Below, piece after piece: positions 6,957 through 13,677 of a DNA stretch of 27,107 nt. A program made the translations under genes and the position numbers. A model generated the notes under the pieces. That model saw only the letters and a program-made list of their open reading frames with translations, was not told the DNA's origin and did not search any database. This stretch comes from a virus, in the IMG/VR virus record IMGVR_UViG_3300031997_001569, positions 1 through 27,107 of that record; one strand, 5' to 3'. How positions within the stretch are numbered: position 1 is the first letter of the stretch; every line of letters begins with the position of its first letter.

Positions 6957-7391
6957 ATGAAATTATATGAAAGTGCTTTTAGTAGAACAGATAAAATATT
7001 AAATTGTGCAATTGGATCAAAAAAATATGAAGTAGATTTAACTGAAAATATAAAAGAGTATACTCATTTATTTGGGCCAAAACTTATAAATATAGAAAAA
7101 GTATTTGGAAAACAACTTAAATTAAAAGGTGGACCTAATCATGCTGAGTATTCTTTTAAGGGGGTTATACCTATAACCCCAGAAGGACTTTTAGCAACTG
7201 CTTATCAATTAACAGGAGATAAAATATTTAAATCTTTAAATTCTGTAATAATTACAATATTTGGAAAAGTACAAGGTTCTTTTGATTATTGGGTAGAAGT
7301 TCCAGATTATAATCATACAGATATAGAAATAGATTTTACTTATTTATACCCCGATACTCTTGAGATTCAAATTGATATAGTGGCAGATTAA
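6957..7391 (+). CDS. Hypothetical protein (144 aa)
   Basis: The gene lies 16 bases after the STAS gene, with an AGAGAG site upstream. The product is beta-rich and acidic at the end (T-D-I-E-I-D-F-T-Y-L-Y-P-D-T-L-E-I-Q-I-D-I). The N-terminus M-K-L-Y-E-S-A-F-S distantly recalls the M-K-R-Y leaders on the other strand but lacks the basic/acidic pattern. No family recognised; a virion component is possible. Confidence 0.65.
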   Translation: MKLYESAFSRTDKILNCAIGSKKYEVDLTENIKEYTHLFGPKLINIEKVFGKQLKLKGGPNHAEYSFKGVIPITPEGLLATAYQLTGDKIFKSLNSVIITIFGKVQGSFDYWVEVPDYNHTDIEIDFTYLYPDTLEIQIDIVAD

Positions 7392-7392
7392 G

Positions 7393-7440
7393 ATGAAAAG
7401 ATATAATTCTATAAAATTACAAAAAGAAAAGTACAATTAA
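7393..7440 (+). CDS. Possible 15-aa M-K-R-Y peptide
   Basis: ATG lies 1 base after the preceding stop. The ORF codes M-K-R-Y-N-S-I-K-L-Q-K-E-K-Y-N and ends with TAA. It carries the same M-K-R-Y start as the small virion-type genes on the - strand and may be a decayed or minimal copy. No separate ribosome site is visible. Confidence 0.3.
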   Translation: MKRYNSIKLQKEKYN

Positions 7441-7468
7441 AAAATATTTCAGATAAAGGTAAATAATT

Positions 7469-7624
7469 ATGCCTGCTGCTAGTCATAAACAACAAAAATA
7501 CATTTATTTTCTTAGAGGAAAATATAAAACTAAAACAGATACTCCAGAAAAATTTAAATGGATATGGGATGAGGGGTATTCAAAAATAAAAGAAAGATAT
7601 ACTCCTTTTAATTTTAAAAAATAA
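7469..7624 (+). CDS. Small hypothetical protein (51 aa)
   Basis: A good AAAGG site 9 bases upstream precedes the ATG. The product is basic, with several Trp and Tyr residues (K-Y-I-Y-F-L-R-G-K-Y-K, F-K-W-I-W-D-E-G-Y). It fills the gap between the 144-residue gene and the next ORF. Function unknown. Confidence 0.55.
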   Translation: MPAASHKQQKYIYFLRGKYKTKTDTPEKFKWIWDEGYSKIKERYTPFNFKK

Positions 7625-7625
7625 T

Positions 7626-7829
7626 GTGAATCTAAGTTCTAATACTCAGTATATAATTCGTAAATATATTAAAAATAATAAATATAGCATAATTCTTAAA
7701 ACATTTAAAATTTCTTTCACAGATATTATAGATATAATTATATTATTACAAGAAGAATATACAAAGACTACAGATGAAAATATTAAAAAAGCTATAGATG
7801 AATTAAGAAAAGAAAGGTTCAAGAAATGA
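7626..7829 (+). CDS. Small hypothetical protein (67 aa), GTG start
   Basis: The only usable start is GTG at 7626, just after the previous stop, and there is no clear ribosome site, so translation would depend on coupling. The product is helical and basic, with a hydrophobic middle (F-T-D-I-I-D-I-I-I-L-L-Q-E-E). Its end overlaps the start of the next gene by 4 bases (ATGA) and contains that gene's AAGAAA-type site. Function unknown. Confidence 0.5.
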   Translation: MNLSSNTQYIIRKYIKNNKYSIILKTFKISFTDIIDIIILLQEEYTKTTDENIKKAIDELRKERFKK

Positions 7830-8935
7830 AAAGATATAAAGTTTATTTTAAAGAGAATTCGCATCCTATTATATTTCATCCTTTTAAAGCTTGGTATTTT
7901 CCAGATAAAGATGAATTTGTTAAATTTAATGCAAATAAAGATCATCTTAATTATGTTAAATCTATGTATCAAGCATACAATGAAGGTGCTATTAGATTTT
8001 ATATAAGTCCTATTGAAGTAGTTATAGAAACACTTCAACAACCTGATAATAATTTATATTTTAAAGTTATAAAATTATTATCAAAAAATATGGAAGATTT
8101 TAATAAAGTTAAAACTATCATATGGGATTCAATTAAAGACAGAAAAACAAAAATATTTAAAATAAAAAAATCTATTGAAATTCCTCTTGAAAAAGGTAAT
8201 CATTTTAAATATGGAAAATTTAAAAATAAAGATGCTATATATGATAGTAATTATATAAATGAAAAAGGAGATCTTATCATAATTACTGATACAGGTAAGG
8301 AAATCCCCGCTTGTAAAATAAGACTAATACAGGAAAATATTTTAGAAGAAGATTTACGATTATCTGATCTTACTAAGCATGCTGGAGTATCTGATCTTAC
8401 TAGAATTTTTATGAAAGATAGACAAAAAATAAAAGGTGCTGGTAATATATCTGCAAAATTAGTCAAAATGAAAGTTAACAAAAAGAAAGGCTGGGTAACA
8501 TTTGTATTCTTATCTGAGCCTACTTATACATTTGATACTCAGATAGTAAAACTAAAAACTTCTGATAAGAGTATGAGGAAAGATAATCTATATACACAAG
8601 AAATTAGAATTTTGGATATATTTTCTTTATTAAAATCAAATCCAGAATTTAAATCATTTAAAGATGTAACTATTGAGGAGATAAAAAAAGTTTTAAAGAA
8701 TGCTGATGTTCAAGTAAGTTGTGATGATCCTAGTTTTTGGTGGCAAGGGGATGCATGGACACTTACCCAATTTGATGCTTCTATAATTCCTTGTGAAATT
8801 GAACCTAAACACTGGGGGAAATTTCATAATTATGGGGATAATTTTTTATGTAAGCATTTGAGTTTAATTTTTAATTCCATAGATTTTTACATTCCTATTA
8901 TGGCAGGAATGATTTATAAATATTTAAATAGATAA
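7826..8935 (+). CDS. M-K-R-Y protein with C-terminal Cys/His (SWIM-like) motif
   Basis: The 369-residue product starts M-K-R-Y-K-V-Y-F-K-E-N, the same leader type as the small proteins near the capsid protease. After a mixed alpha/beta body, residues 294-350 hold V-Q-V-S-C299-D-D-P-S-F-W-W-Q-G and L-C342-K-H344-L-S-L-I-F. I recall phage proteins with a C-x-C-P-x-F...W/Y...G...C-K-H-L pattern, similar to a SWIM zinc site; here the second Cys is Asp (D301), so the site is incomplete. Zinc or DNA binding is therefore uncertain. In the phages I have in mind such proteins are virion-associated. The stop codon overlaps a perfect 16-bp hairpin, and a same-frame ORF without a start follows, so the protein may once have been, or may still be, longer. 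Confidence 0.6.
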   Translation: MKRYKVYFKENSHPIIFHPFKAWYFPDKDEFVKFNANKDHLNYVKSMYQAYNEGAIRFYISPIEVVIETLQQPDNNLYFKVIKLLSKNMEDFNKVKTIIWDSIKDRKTKIFKIKKSIEIPLEKGNHFKYGKFKNKDAIYDSNYINEKGDLIIITDTGKEIPACKIRLIQENILEEDLRLSDLTKHAGVSDLTRIFMKDRQKIKGAGNISAKLVKMKVNKKKGWVTFVFLSEPTYTFDTQIVKLKTSDKSMRKDNLYTQEIRILDIFSLLKSNPEFKSFKDVTIEEIKKVLKNADVQVSCDDPSFWWQGDAWTLTQFDASIIPCEIEPKHWGKFHNYGDNFLCKHLSLIFNSIDFYIPIMAGMIYKYLNR

Positions 8936-9011
8936 TTTTAAAACATAGATAGGATTGCACTCCGAAAAGTAAATAGATATCACCTTTATTTATCTTCTAT
9001 GTTTTAAAATT
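8934..9011 (+). other. Perfect 16-bp stem with 46-base structured loop at the stop codon
   Basis: Arms 8934-8949 and 8996-9011 are perfectly complementary. The 46-base loop can form smaller stems: GGA/TCC at 8952-8963, and AAGTAAATA with TATTTA(T)CTT. The structure starts inside the TAA at 8933-8935 and separates two ORFs in the same frame by 72-75 bases. It could be a weak terminator, an inserted palindrome, or a decoding (bypass or readthrough) signal. Confidence 0.7.
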
Positions 9012-9310
9012 ATTCTATACCATTATTATTTTCAGAAAATATTGTTCAAAAATATCAATTAGAAAATAAAATAAAAACTAAATATAAAAATGGATTTTGG
9101 GATAAAAAAATTGTTTATCCTGCAGATTTTAATTCTTTTGGATGGACTTTATTTTGGAAATTATATAAAAATTATATTAATAAAGATTTTTCTCTTATTT
9201 CAAAAGAAATTTTTGAATCTCTTAAAACAATCTTACCAGAAATAGCGTTAGGTATTAATTATATTAAAAACGAGGAAAAGAAAATATTTATAGAAAATTA
9301 TCCAACATAA
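9008..9310 (+). pseudogene. Start-less ORF (100 codons) in frame with upstream gene
   Basis: The frame codes 100 residues with protein-like composition (N-G-F-W-D-K-K-I-V-Y-P-A-D-F-N-S-F-G-W) and then TAA. No ATG, GTG or TTG occurs anywhere in the open frame. An ATG at 8999-9001 lies in frame, but TAA follows two codons later. The frame is the same as that of the 369-residue gene, 25 codons upstream. It is therefore either the cut-off 3' part of that gene or reached by an unusual decoding event. No family recognised. Confidence 0.45.
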
Positions 9311-9336
9311 AAATACTATAATTATTTAACAAAATA

Positions 9337-9364
9337 GAAAACCACTCAATTAAGAGTGGTTTTC
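9337..9364. terminator. Bidirectional terminator between convergent gene blocks
   Basis: An 11-bp perfect stem (9337-9347 with 9354-9364) has a 6-base AATTAA loop. T-rich sequence follows the stem in both orientations (TTTTG on the + side, TATTTTG on the - side). It separates the + arm from the capsid gene on the - arm. Confidence 0.9.
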
Positions 9365-9386
9365 TTTTGTCTAAATTTATTCTAAA

Positions 9387-10853
9387 TTAAATAAGTGAAT
9401 CAAGTGTCATAAGTCTTACAAACTTGGAATTTACAACTTTTGTGTCCTCGATGACTGCTGAATTCCCCTCGGTTACGAAGTTAGGGTATCTTAAACTGGA
9501 ATCTATCTCTGTTAATGTGCCAAAAATTATTGAACAATCCATGGCTTCTTGAGGATTTTTGTAAACAAGTAACATTTCGTTAGTTGCAACAAGTGAAGCA
9601 TCTGCTGGACAAGTATAAACCTCCATATCAGAAAGAGTACCTGATTGATATACGCCATTTTTAACATCACCCATAACATCTTTCCAAAGATCATGGTTTT
9701 TCATATATTCAGTTGCTTTAGAACCAGCAACAATCTTATTGATACCACCTCTTTTGATGTCATCATAAATTACAGCACCAACTCTTCCAATTTCTGTAAG
9801 AAGTCTTTGTGCATGAGATTTATAACTGATTTCACCAGCTGCTGCAAAGTCTGTATCAAAAGTAGCAACTGCATTACTTAAAGCTACGCGCCTTGCTTGA
9901 GCTACTGATCTATAGTCTTTTGCTCTTGCATGTTCTTGACCAACAGCCATAGCCATATAGTCTTTAGCATCTCCAAGACCAGTAGTTTCAAACATAATTT
10001 GTGTCATATCTGAAATTCTATATCCAAGAGGCATAGGACGTGCATTAAAACGAGTTTTAACAAGTTCAAGACTCATTGTACCATAATTAGTATAATTAGT
10101 GGATTGTTCTGAGTTCCAATTATATACTGCAGTAATTGCTACGCCCGCTAAAGGACCAGCACCAGCATAGAAATTTAGAGTAATAACTCCAGTTGCATAA
10201 ACAACAGTATTAGTTGCTGCTGGATCAAGAAGCGTTCCAACAAGAGTACCAGAACCATTATCAACAGCTATAATAGCGCCATCTAACAAAATTTGTGTTT
10301 TAAATGGGATAAGTGGAATATAAGTCATTGCACCAGATACGAATGTTATAGTACCAACACCAGCACCTGTTCCAACTGATCCATAAAATTCTTCACCAGA
10401 GTAATATGGTTTTAAATTTTCATAAGATCTTGTATTTGCAGTTGTTCCTCTAAGAGCTTGCTCATATGTTGCTTGAATATAGAACAGTGCATCATCTGTA
10501 GATGTAAGAGGATATTCTGTAAATATATCACCACGTTTAGAGTTAGCTGAACCTAGAAAAACTGCTTTAAGCATATGTTCTGGTTTTACTGATGTTCCAA
10601 AAGTAGTTGAATATAGATTTTCTTTAATAATCTGTTTGAGAACTTTTTCTTGATTTTCAAGCATAATGGCTGCTTTACGAATTTTAGCAGGATTAGATGC
10701 ATATTTATCTAGCATTTCTTTTCCAACTAAATCTGTTTTAGACCATTTAGATACGCAAGCTTCACCAAGTTTGGATTTAGAACTCCATTCTTTATTGATA
10801 ACTTCTTGCATTTGACCTTCACTTAGTTTTTCTGTTTGTCTTCCATGTTTCAT
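9387..10853 (-). CDS. Major capsid protein (HK97 fold, T4 gp23-like)
   Basis: A 488-residue protein encoded just downstream of the prohead protease-scaffold gene, the usual place for a major capsid protein. The N-terminal ~78 residues are charged and helical with several hydrophobic-x-E sites (L-S-E, L-G-E, I-K-E78), as expected of a delta region removed by a gp21-type protease; the exact site is inferred. A beta-rich insertion with low-complexity Gly/Ala/Thr follows (about residues 150-250), perhaps an extra surface domain. The C-terminal half (I-S-D-M-T-Q-I-M-F-E-T-T-G-L, I-K-R-G-G-I-N-K-I-V-A-G-S-K, L-L-V-Y-K-N-P-Q-E-A) fits the gp23-type core. GAGG lies about 13 bases before the ATG, somewhat far. 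GC content and codon use are richer than in neighbours, as common for highly expressed capsid genes. Confidence 0.85.
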   Translation of the reverse strand: MKHGRQTEKLSEGQMQEVINKEWSSKSKLGEACVSKWSKTDLVGKEMLDKYASNPAKIRKAAIMLENQEKVLKQIIKENLYSTTFGTSVKPEHMLKAVFLGSANSKRGDIFTEYPLTSTDDALFYIQATYEQALRGTTANTRSYENLKPYYSGEEFYGSVGTGAGVGTITFVSGAMTYIPLIPFKTQILLDGAIIAVDNGSGTLVGTLLDPAATNTVVYATGVITLNFYAGAGPLAGVAITAVYNWNSEQSTNYTNYGTMSLELVKTRFNARPMPLGYRISDMTQIMFETTGLGDAKDYMAMAVGQEHARAKDYRSVAQARRVALSNAVATFDTDFAAAGEISYKSHAQRLLTEIGRVGAVIYDDIKRGGINKIVAGSKATEYMKNHDLWKDVMGDVKNGVYQSGTLSDMEVYTCPADASLVATNEMLLVYKNPQEAMDCSIIFGTLTEIDSSLRYPNFVTEGNSAVIEDTKVVNSKFVRLMTLDSLI

Positions 10854-11052
10854 AACTATTATTATACCTCAATTTGTATAAATTTTAATTTTATAAGTTT
10901 CTTCTTTTAAAAATTACTTTATAAAGTGTTCTTTAAATCATATATAAAATTGTTTATTTTCAAACTCAAGTGGATATTTTGAATGGCTGTTATTAGCTTA
11001 CTTATTTAATTTATAAATTAGCTTTTTTGCTTCCTATAATAATCTTTTTTAT
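10854..11052 (-). promoter_or_regulatory. Long (~190 base) leader of the capsid gene
   Basis: Between the promoter motif and the capsid ATG there is no convincing ORF. The leader is AT-rich and holds a 14-base palindrome (TAATTTATAAATTA, near 11008) that could fold. All other promoter motifs in the window that have a gene downstream lie 14-37 bases from a start codon, so this long leader is exceptional and may hold a stability or regulatory element. Confidence 0.5.
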
Positions 11053-11065
11053 TATTTATTAGTAA
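11053..11065 (-). promoter_or_regulatory. Candidate late promoter motif TTACTAATAAATA (capsid gene)
   Basis: Matches the window-wide consensus TTACTAATAAWTW on the coding strand. It lies directly after the terminator that ends the protease-scaffold transcript, so the capsid gene can be transcribed as its own unit. Confidence 0.7.
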
Positions 11066-11110
11066 AAAATACTTTAATAACTTCTTACACTTTTTGATAA
11101 TTATAAACTA

Positions 11111-11142
11111 AAAAACCTCTTTTATTTCTAAAAGAGGTTTTT
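11111..11142 (-). terminator. Terminator between scaffold and capsid genes
   Basis: A 13-bp perfect stem (11111-11123 with 11130-11142) with an ATTTCT loop, CCTC/GAGG core and T run on the - strand, 19 bases after the protease-scaffold stop. It is symmetrical and could act both ways; the - strand transcript is the relevant one. Confidence 0.9.
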
Positions 11143-11160
11143 CATATTTAAAAAAAGGAG

Positions 11161-12387
11161 TTATATCTTAAATTCGTATTTTTGAAATTTTTGATCTTTA
11201 TTATCTTTTACTGATTCTCTGAGTTTATGAATATCATTACCAAATTTATTCTCAAACATAGAAACTTTTTTAACTGCTTCTAATAAAGATCTTGATTTAA
11301 GAATTTGTTTTTGAATGTCTCTTACAGCCGGTTTATTTCTTACAACTGCTTTATAATATTCAATAACTTCTTTTACTGGAGCTTTTGATTCTTTAACTTC
11401 AATTCTTTTTTTCTGAGTAATTGCTTCTTTTTTAGCAGCTCTTACTGCTGCCATTTTATCTTCATTTGATTCTTTTTCATCTTCTTCATCATCATCATCT
11501 GATTCTTCTAATTCATCATCATCATCTGAATCATCTTCTTCTGCTTCTTCCATTTCTTCTTCTTCATCTTCAGAATCGTCTTCATCAGTTTCTTTTACTA
11601 ATTTTTTCTTTTTAGAGGTAATTGATTCTTTTTTTTCTTCTTTATCATCTTCCTCTTCTTCTGCTTCATACAAATCTTCATCATCTTCAAAGCCAAATGC
11701 ATCATCTATAATATCATTTCCAGTATCTATAAAAGAATCTTCTTCATCATCAAATTCATATCCATATTCTTCTTCAAGAATTTTTTCAAGTTTAGATATT
11801 GTTTTTTCTGCAAGTTGAAGTGCTATTTTTGTTTTATTAATCTTTTTACTCATATTTTTTCTTTCCTCTTTAAACTTAGTAATATCTTGTTCTCTAAGTT
11901 GAGTATCTTCTTCATATATTTTTAAATCTGCATTTCTTTTTTCTATTTCTTCTATAAATAGTTTAATATCTTCTTCCATTTTTACTCTATCAGTAGAAAA
12001 GAGTTCAATATCTTCTTTCATTTTTTCTATTGATTTTTGAGTATCTTTATTAACAGCTTTTTCAACAATTACTTGCGCTTTTTGAAGGTTTTCTTTAAGA
12101 GTATTAATTGTTTCACAAGCTACTTGATACTTTTCAGTAAGAGTTTCTAAAGTTTCCTTAGATTCCTTAAGTTCTTTTTGAGCTAGTTCTTTTTGCTCAG
12201 CAAGTTTAGTTTGAATTGACATAATTGCAGTTTCAACTTGCGCTTTTTGTTCTGCCATTTCTGGAATAATTGTATCAGAAACTTCTTTTAGCTCTTTTAT
12301 AGCTTCAACGTAGTTTTCTTTAGCAATTGCTTCCTTTATGGTAGATTTAATTTGGTTTTTAATTGAGAGTTCCAAATATTTATCCAT
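11161..12387 (-). CDS. Scaffold protein from internal start (408 aa)
   Basis: In-frame ATG at 12387 (M216 of the fused protein) has a strong site, AGAGGT, 7-8 bases upstream, and a perfect promoter motif 28 bases upstream. The product would be the scaffold part alone: M-D-K-Y-L-E-L-S-I-K start, coiled coil, acidic stretch and basic tail. Making scaffold in excess over protease from an in-frame internal start is known in other phages, for example lambda C/Nu3. The protease domain ends near residue 185, so the start falls cleanly between the two parts. The arrangement of sites is visible; actual use is inference. Confidence 0.7.
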   Translation of the reverse strand: MDKYLELSIKNQIKSTIKEAIAKENYVEAIKELKEVSDTIIPEMAEQKAQVETAIMSIQTKLAEQKELAQKELKESKETLETLTEKYQVACETINTLKENLQKAQVIVEKAVNKDTQKSIEKMKEDIELFSTDRVKMEEDIKLFIEEIEKRNADLKIYEEDTQLREQDITKFKEERKNMSKKINKTKIALQLAEKTISKLEKILEEEYGYEFDDEEDSFIDTGNDIIDDAFGFEDDEDLYEAEEEEDDKEEKKESITSKKKKLVKETDEDDSEDEEEEMEEAEEDDSDDDDELEESDDDDEEDEKESNEDKMAAVRAAKKEAITQKKRIEVKESKAPVKEVIEYYKAVVRNKPAVRDIQKQILKSRSLLEAVKKVSMFENKFGNDIHKLRESVKDNKDQKFQKYEFKI

Positions 12388-13032
12388 GTTTTTTACCTCT
12401 ACCGTTTTTTCTTTTAATTTATTAGTAATATCTTTTTCAATAATTTTTATTTCTTCTTTTACACTTTCTTCTAAATTTTCTTGAGTAGCATATACATTTT
12501 GAGATGGTTTTCTTACCCAATCGCAGTTTTCAAACTCGAAATCTTCAGTCATAACCGTTTTTCCGTCAGATTCAGATAAAGTCCCAAAGGCTACTGTACT
12601 AAAACCAACTTTACCACCGGCTTTTGCTTTTTCAAGTAATAATGATCCTATTGCACCAATACAATATAAATCTGCTGTTGCTATATTTTCACCAACTTTA
12701 AAATTTTTCCAAACCCCGGCAGTATCTAAAACACTACCATCTCCCTCTGCTGCATGGTCCGCCAAACAATCGGCCCCTTCAAATGTTTTTTTCTTTTCTA
12801 CTTCAGTCCATAATTCTTTTGGGTAAATTCTTGAATTTGCATTTTCAATAAATCTAGTAACTGGTACATTTTTAAGTACACCACGACATTCATATTGTTT
12901 ACCTGCTACAGCTTCAATAAATTTAGTTTCTATTTTAATATCATCTATATTAGGTAAATAAGAAATACTTTCAATAAGTAATATCTTATTTTTTTGTTTT
13001 GCTCTTTCTTCTAATGAAATCTTTGTACTCAT
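11161..13032 (-). CDS. Prohead protease fused to scaffold (T4 gp21-type + scaffold)
   Basis: 623 residues. Residues ~35-185 are a gp21-type prohead serine protease: N-A-N-S-R-I-Y-P-K-E-L-W (residues 64-75, the family's 'NxNxRIYP' motif), L-A-D-H93 (catalytic His) and K-V-G-F-S145-T-V-A-F-G (catalytic Ser). From ~190 to ~400 the sequence is Glu/Lys-rich heptad-like coiled coil, then a very acidic Asp/Glu stretch (~425-545), then a basic helical tail. The second part has scaffold character. The protease would mature scaffold, capsid and internal proteins inside the prohead. T4 uses separate genes; here they are one ORF, with a likely internal start at M216. Start ATG has AGAGGT upstream and overlaps the preceding ORF's stop (ATGA). 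A terminator follows. Confidence 0.85.
   Translation of the reverse strand: MSTKISLEERAKQKNKILLIESISYLPNIDDIKIETKFIEAVAGKQYECRGVLKNVPVTRFIENANSRIYPKELWTEVEKKKTFEGADCLADHAAEGDGSVLDTAGVWKNFKVGENIATADLYCIGAIGSLLLEKAKAGGKVGFSTVAFGTLSESDGKTVMTEDFEFENCDWVRKPSQNVYATQENLEESVKEEIKIIEKDITNKLKEKTVEVKNMDKYLELSIKNQIKSTIKEAIAKENYVEAIKELKEVSDTIIPEMAEQKAQVETAIMSIQTKLAEQKELAQKELKESKETLETLTEKYQVACETINTLKENLQKAQVIVEKAVNKDTQKSIEKMKEDIELFSTDRVKMEEDIKLFIEEIEKRNADLKIYEEDTQLREQDITKFKEERKNMSKKINKTKIALQLAEKTISKLEKILEEEYGYEFDDEEDSFIDTGNDIIDDAFGFEDDEDLYEAEEEEDDKEEKKESITSKKKKLVKETDEDDSEDEEEEMEEAEEDDSDDDDELEESDDDDEEDEKESNEDKMAAVRAAKKEAITQKKRIEVKESKAPVKEVIEYYKAVVRNKPAVRDIQKQILKSRSLLEAVKKVSMFENKFGNDIHKLRESVKDNKDQKFQKYEFKI
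12415..12428 (-). promoter_or_regulatory. Internal candidate late promoter inside protease-scaffold gene
   Basis: Reads TTACTAATAAATTA on the coding strand, coding for part of D-I-T-N-K-L. It lies 28 bases before the internal ATG at 12387, the same spacing as other copies. It would give a scaffold-only transcript. Confidence 0.65.
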
Positions 13033-13166
13033 ATATTAACCTCTAAATGAAAATCTTCTTTTCCTTTATAATTATTAGTAATAATAAAATTGAAATTTTT
13101 AAATTCATCTAAAACTAAATTTAAATATTCTAACATATCTTTTTGTTCCCAATATTTTTCTATCAA
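13029..13166 (-). CDS. Small ORF (45 aa), TTG start, coupled to protease gene
   Basis: The best start is TTG at 13166, with AAGGA 6 bases upstream and TAA of the preceding 14-residue peptide just before it. The stop TGA overlaps the protease ATG (ATGA), so it is well placed for coupling. The product (I-E-K-Y-W-E-Q-K-D-M-L-E-Y-L-N) is acidic and helical. It is in the same frame as the M-N-R-Y peptide upstream, separated only by TAA, so it may be the second half of one protein. A promoter motif lies within it. Confidence 0.5.
   Translation of the reverse strand: MIEKYWEQKDMLEYLNLVLDEFKNFNFIITNNYKGKEDFHLEVNI
13069..13081 (-). promoter_or_regulatory. Candidate late promoter motif TTACTAATAATTA (protease-scaffold)
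   Basis: Exact consensus on the coding strand, 37 bases before the protease ATG, followed by TATAAAGGA. It lies inside the small ORF at 13029-13166, where it codes I-I-T-N-N-Y. Confidence 0.7.
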
Positions 13167-13211
13167 TTAAATTCCTTCAACTTTTTCTTGTAATGTTTTA
13201 TATCTATTCAT
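13167..13211 (-). CDS. M-N-R-Y leader peptide (14 aa)
   Basis: ATG is in a TAATG overlap with the preceding gene's stop. It codes M-N-R-Y-K-T-L-Q-E-K-V-E-G-I and then TAA; the same frame continues open for 45 codons after the stop. It has the M-(K/N)-R-Y start of the neighbouring small proteins and a possible L-Q-E protease site. It may be a true short peptide, or the start of a gene interrupted by TAA. Confidence 0.45.
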   Translation of the reverse strand: MNRYKTLQEKVEGI

Positions 13212-13489
13212 TATTCTTCTTCTTTATCTTGCCCATAATTTATTAGTTCATCACCTAATTTTGTAAACATATCTCCAACATACTTAAAAGCGCGTCTTGC
13301 CCTGCGATCACCACTTGTATGGAGAGAAGTCATTTTATCAAGAAACATTTTACGTCCCTCTTCGTTGCCAAAAGAATTATCCCGTAAAAATTCTAATATT
13401 TCTGTTACCCCTGGCTCTAACCAATCAGGTATACCATTGTTATTCTTATCATCTTCATCTTCACTATAATATCTTATGTATCTATTCAT
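13211..13489 (-). CDS. M-N-R-Y small protein with Ca-loop-like motif (92 aa)
   Basis: Starts M-N-R-Y-I-R-Y-Y-S-E-D-E-D-D, the leader shared by the genes of this cluster. It then has D-D-K-N-N-N-G-I-P-D-W-L-E, which matches the short Asp/Asn calcium-binding loop seen in thrombospondin type 3 or dockerin-like repeats ('DxNxNGIPDxLE'). The rest is helical and charged (G-D-R-R-A-R-R-A-F-K-Y-V-G-D-M-F-T-K-L-G-D). Ribosome site AAGGATAT is upstream. Likely an internal head protein by context; calcium binding is inference. Confidence 0.6.
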   Translation of the reverse strand: MNRYIRYYSEDEDDKNNNGIPDWLEPGVTEILEFLRDNSFGNEEGRKMFLDKMTSLHTSGDRRARRAFKYVGDMFTKLGDELINYGQDKEEE

Positions 13490-13491
13490 AA

Positions 13492-13671
13492 TTATATCCT
13501 TGCTTTAAGATCTCTACATAATCTAGAAATAACAGAAAACTTTATATTTTCTGTATTATTTTCAGATGGAATTTGAGTAAAAGCACTATCAATTGCAAAT
13601 CCAATTGCTTTAATTACTTTAGAATCTTCAATACCAAATTTATTTGTAAGATAATTAATCGCTTCTACCAC
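13492..13671 (-). CDS. ORF after in-frame TAA (59 aa from GTG)
   Basis: This frame directly continues the 103-residue gene after its TAA; the first available start is GTG, 2 codons on, and it has no ribosome site. The product (V-V-E-A-I-N-Y-L-T-N-K-F-G-I-E-D-S-K-V) is helical. Its pattern K-F-G ... I ... A-I/L ... L-x-x-D-L resembles the C-terminal half of the 92-residue protein at 14964-15242. This suggests it is the C-terminal half of one M-K-R-Y protein cut by a stop codon, or expressed by readthrough or coupling. Its end overlaps the ribosome-site region of the next gene. Confidence 0.5.
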   Translation of the reverse strand: MVEAINYLTNKFGIEDSKVIKAIGFAIDSAFTQIPSENNTENIKFSVISRLCRDLKARI

Positions 13672-13677
13672 AGCATA

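Noticed and set aside
9089-9253. ATG-started ORF in another frame over the start-less ORF
   Set aside because: Leu/Ile/Lys-only composition typical of a shadow frame; no ribosome site.
11161-11853. Second in-frame internal start (M394) in the scaffold, with GAGG upstream
   Set aside because: The spacing of 11 bases is long, there is no promoter motif, and an M-S-K-K start in a Lys-rich coiled coil is likely by chance.
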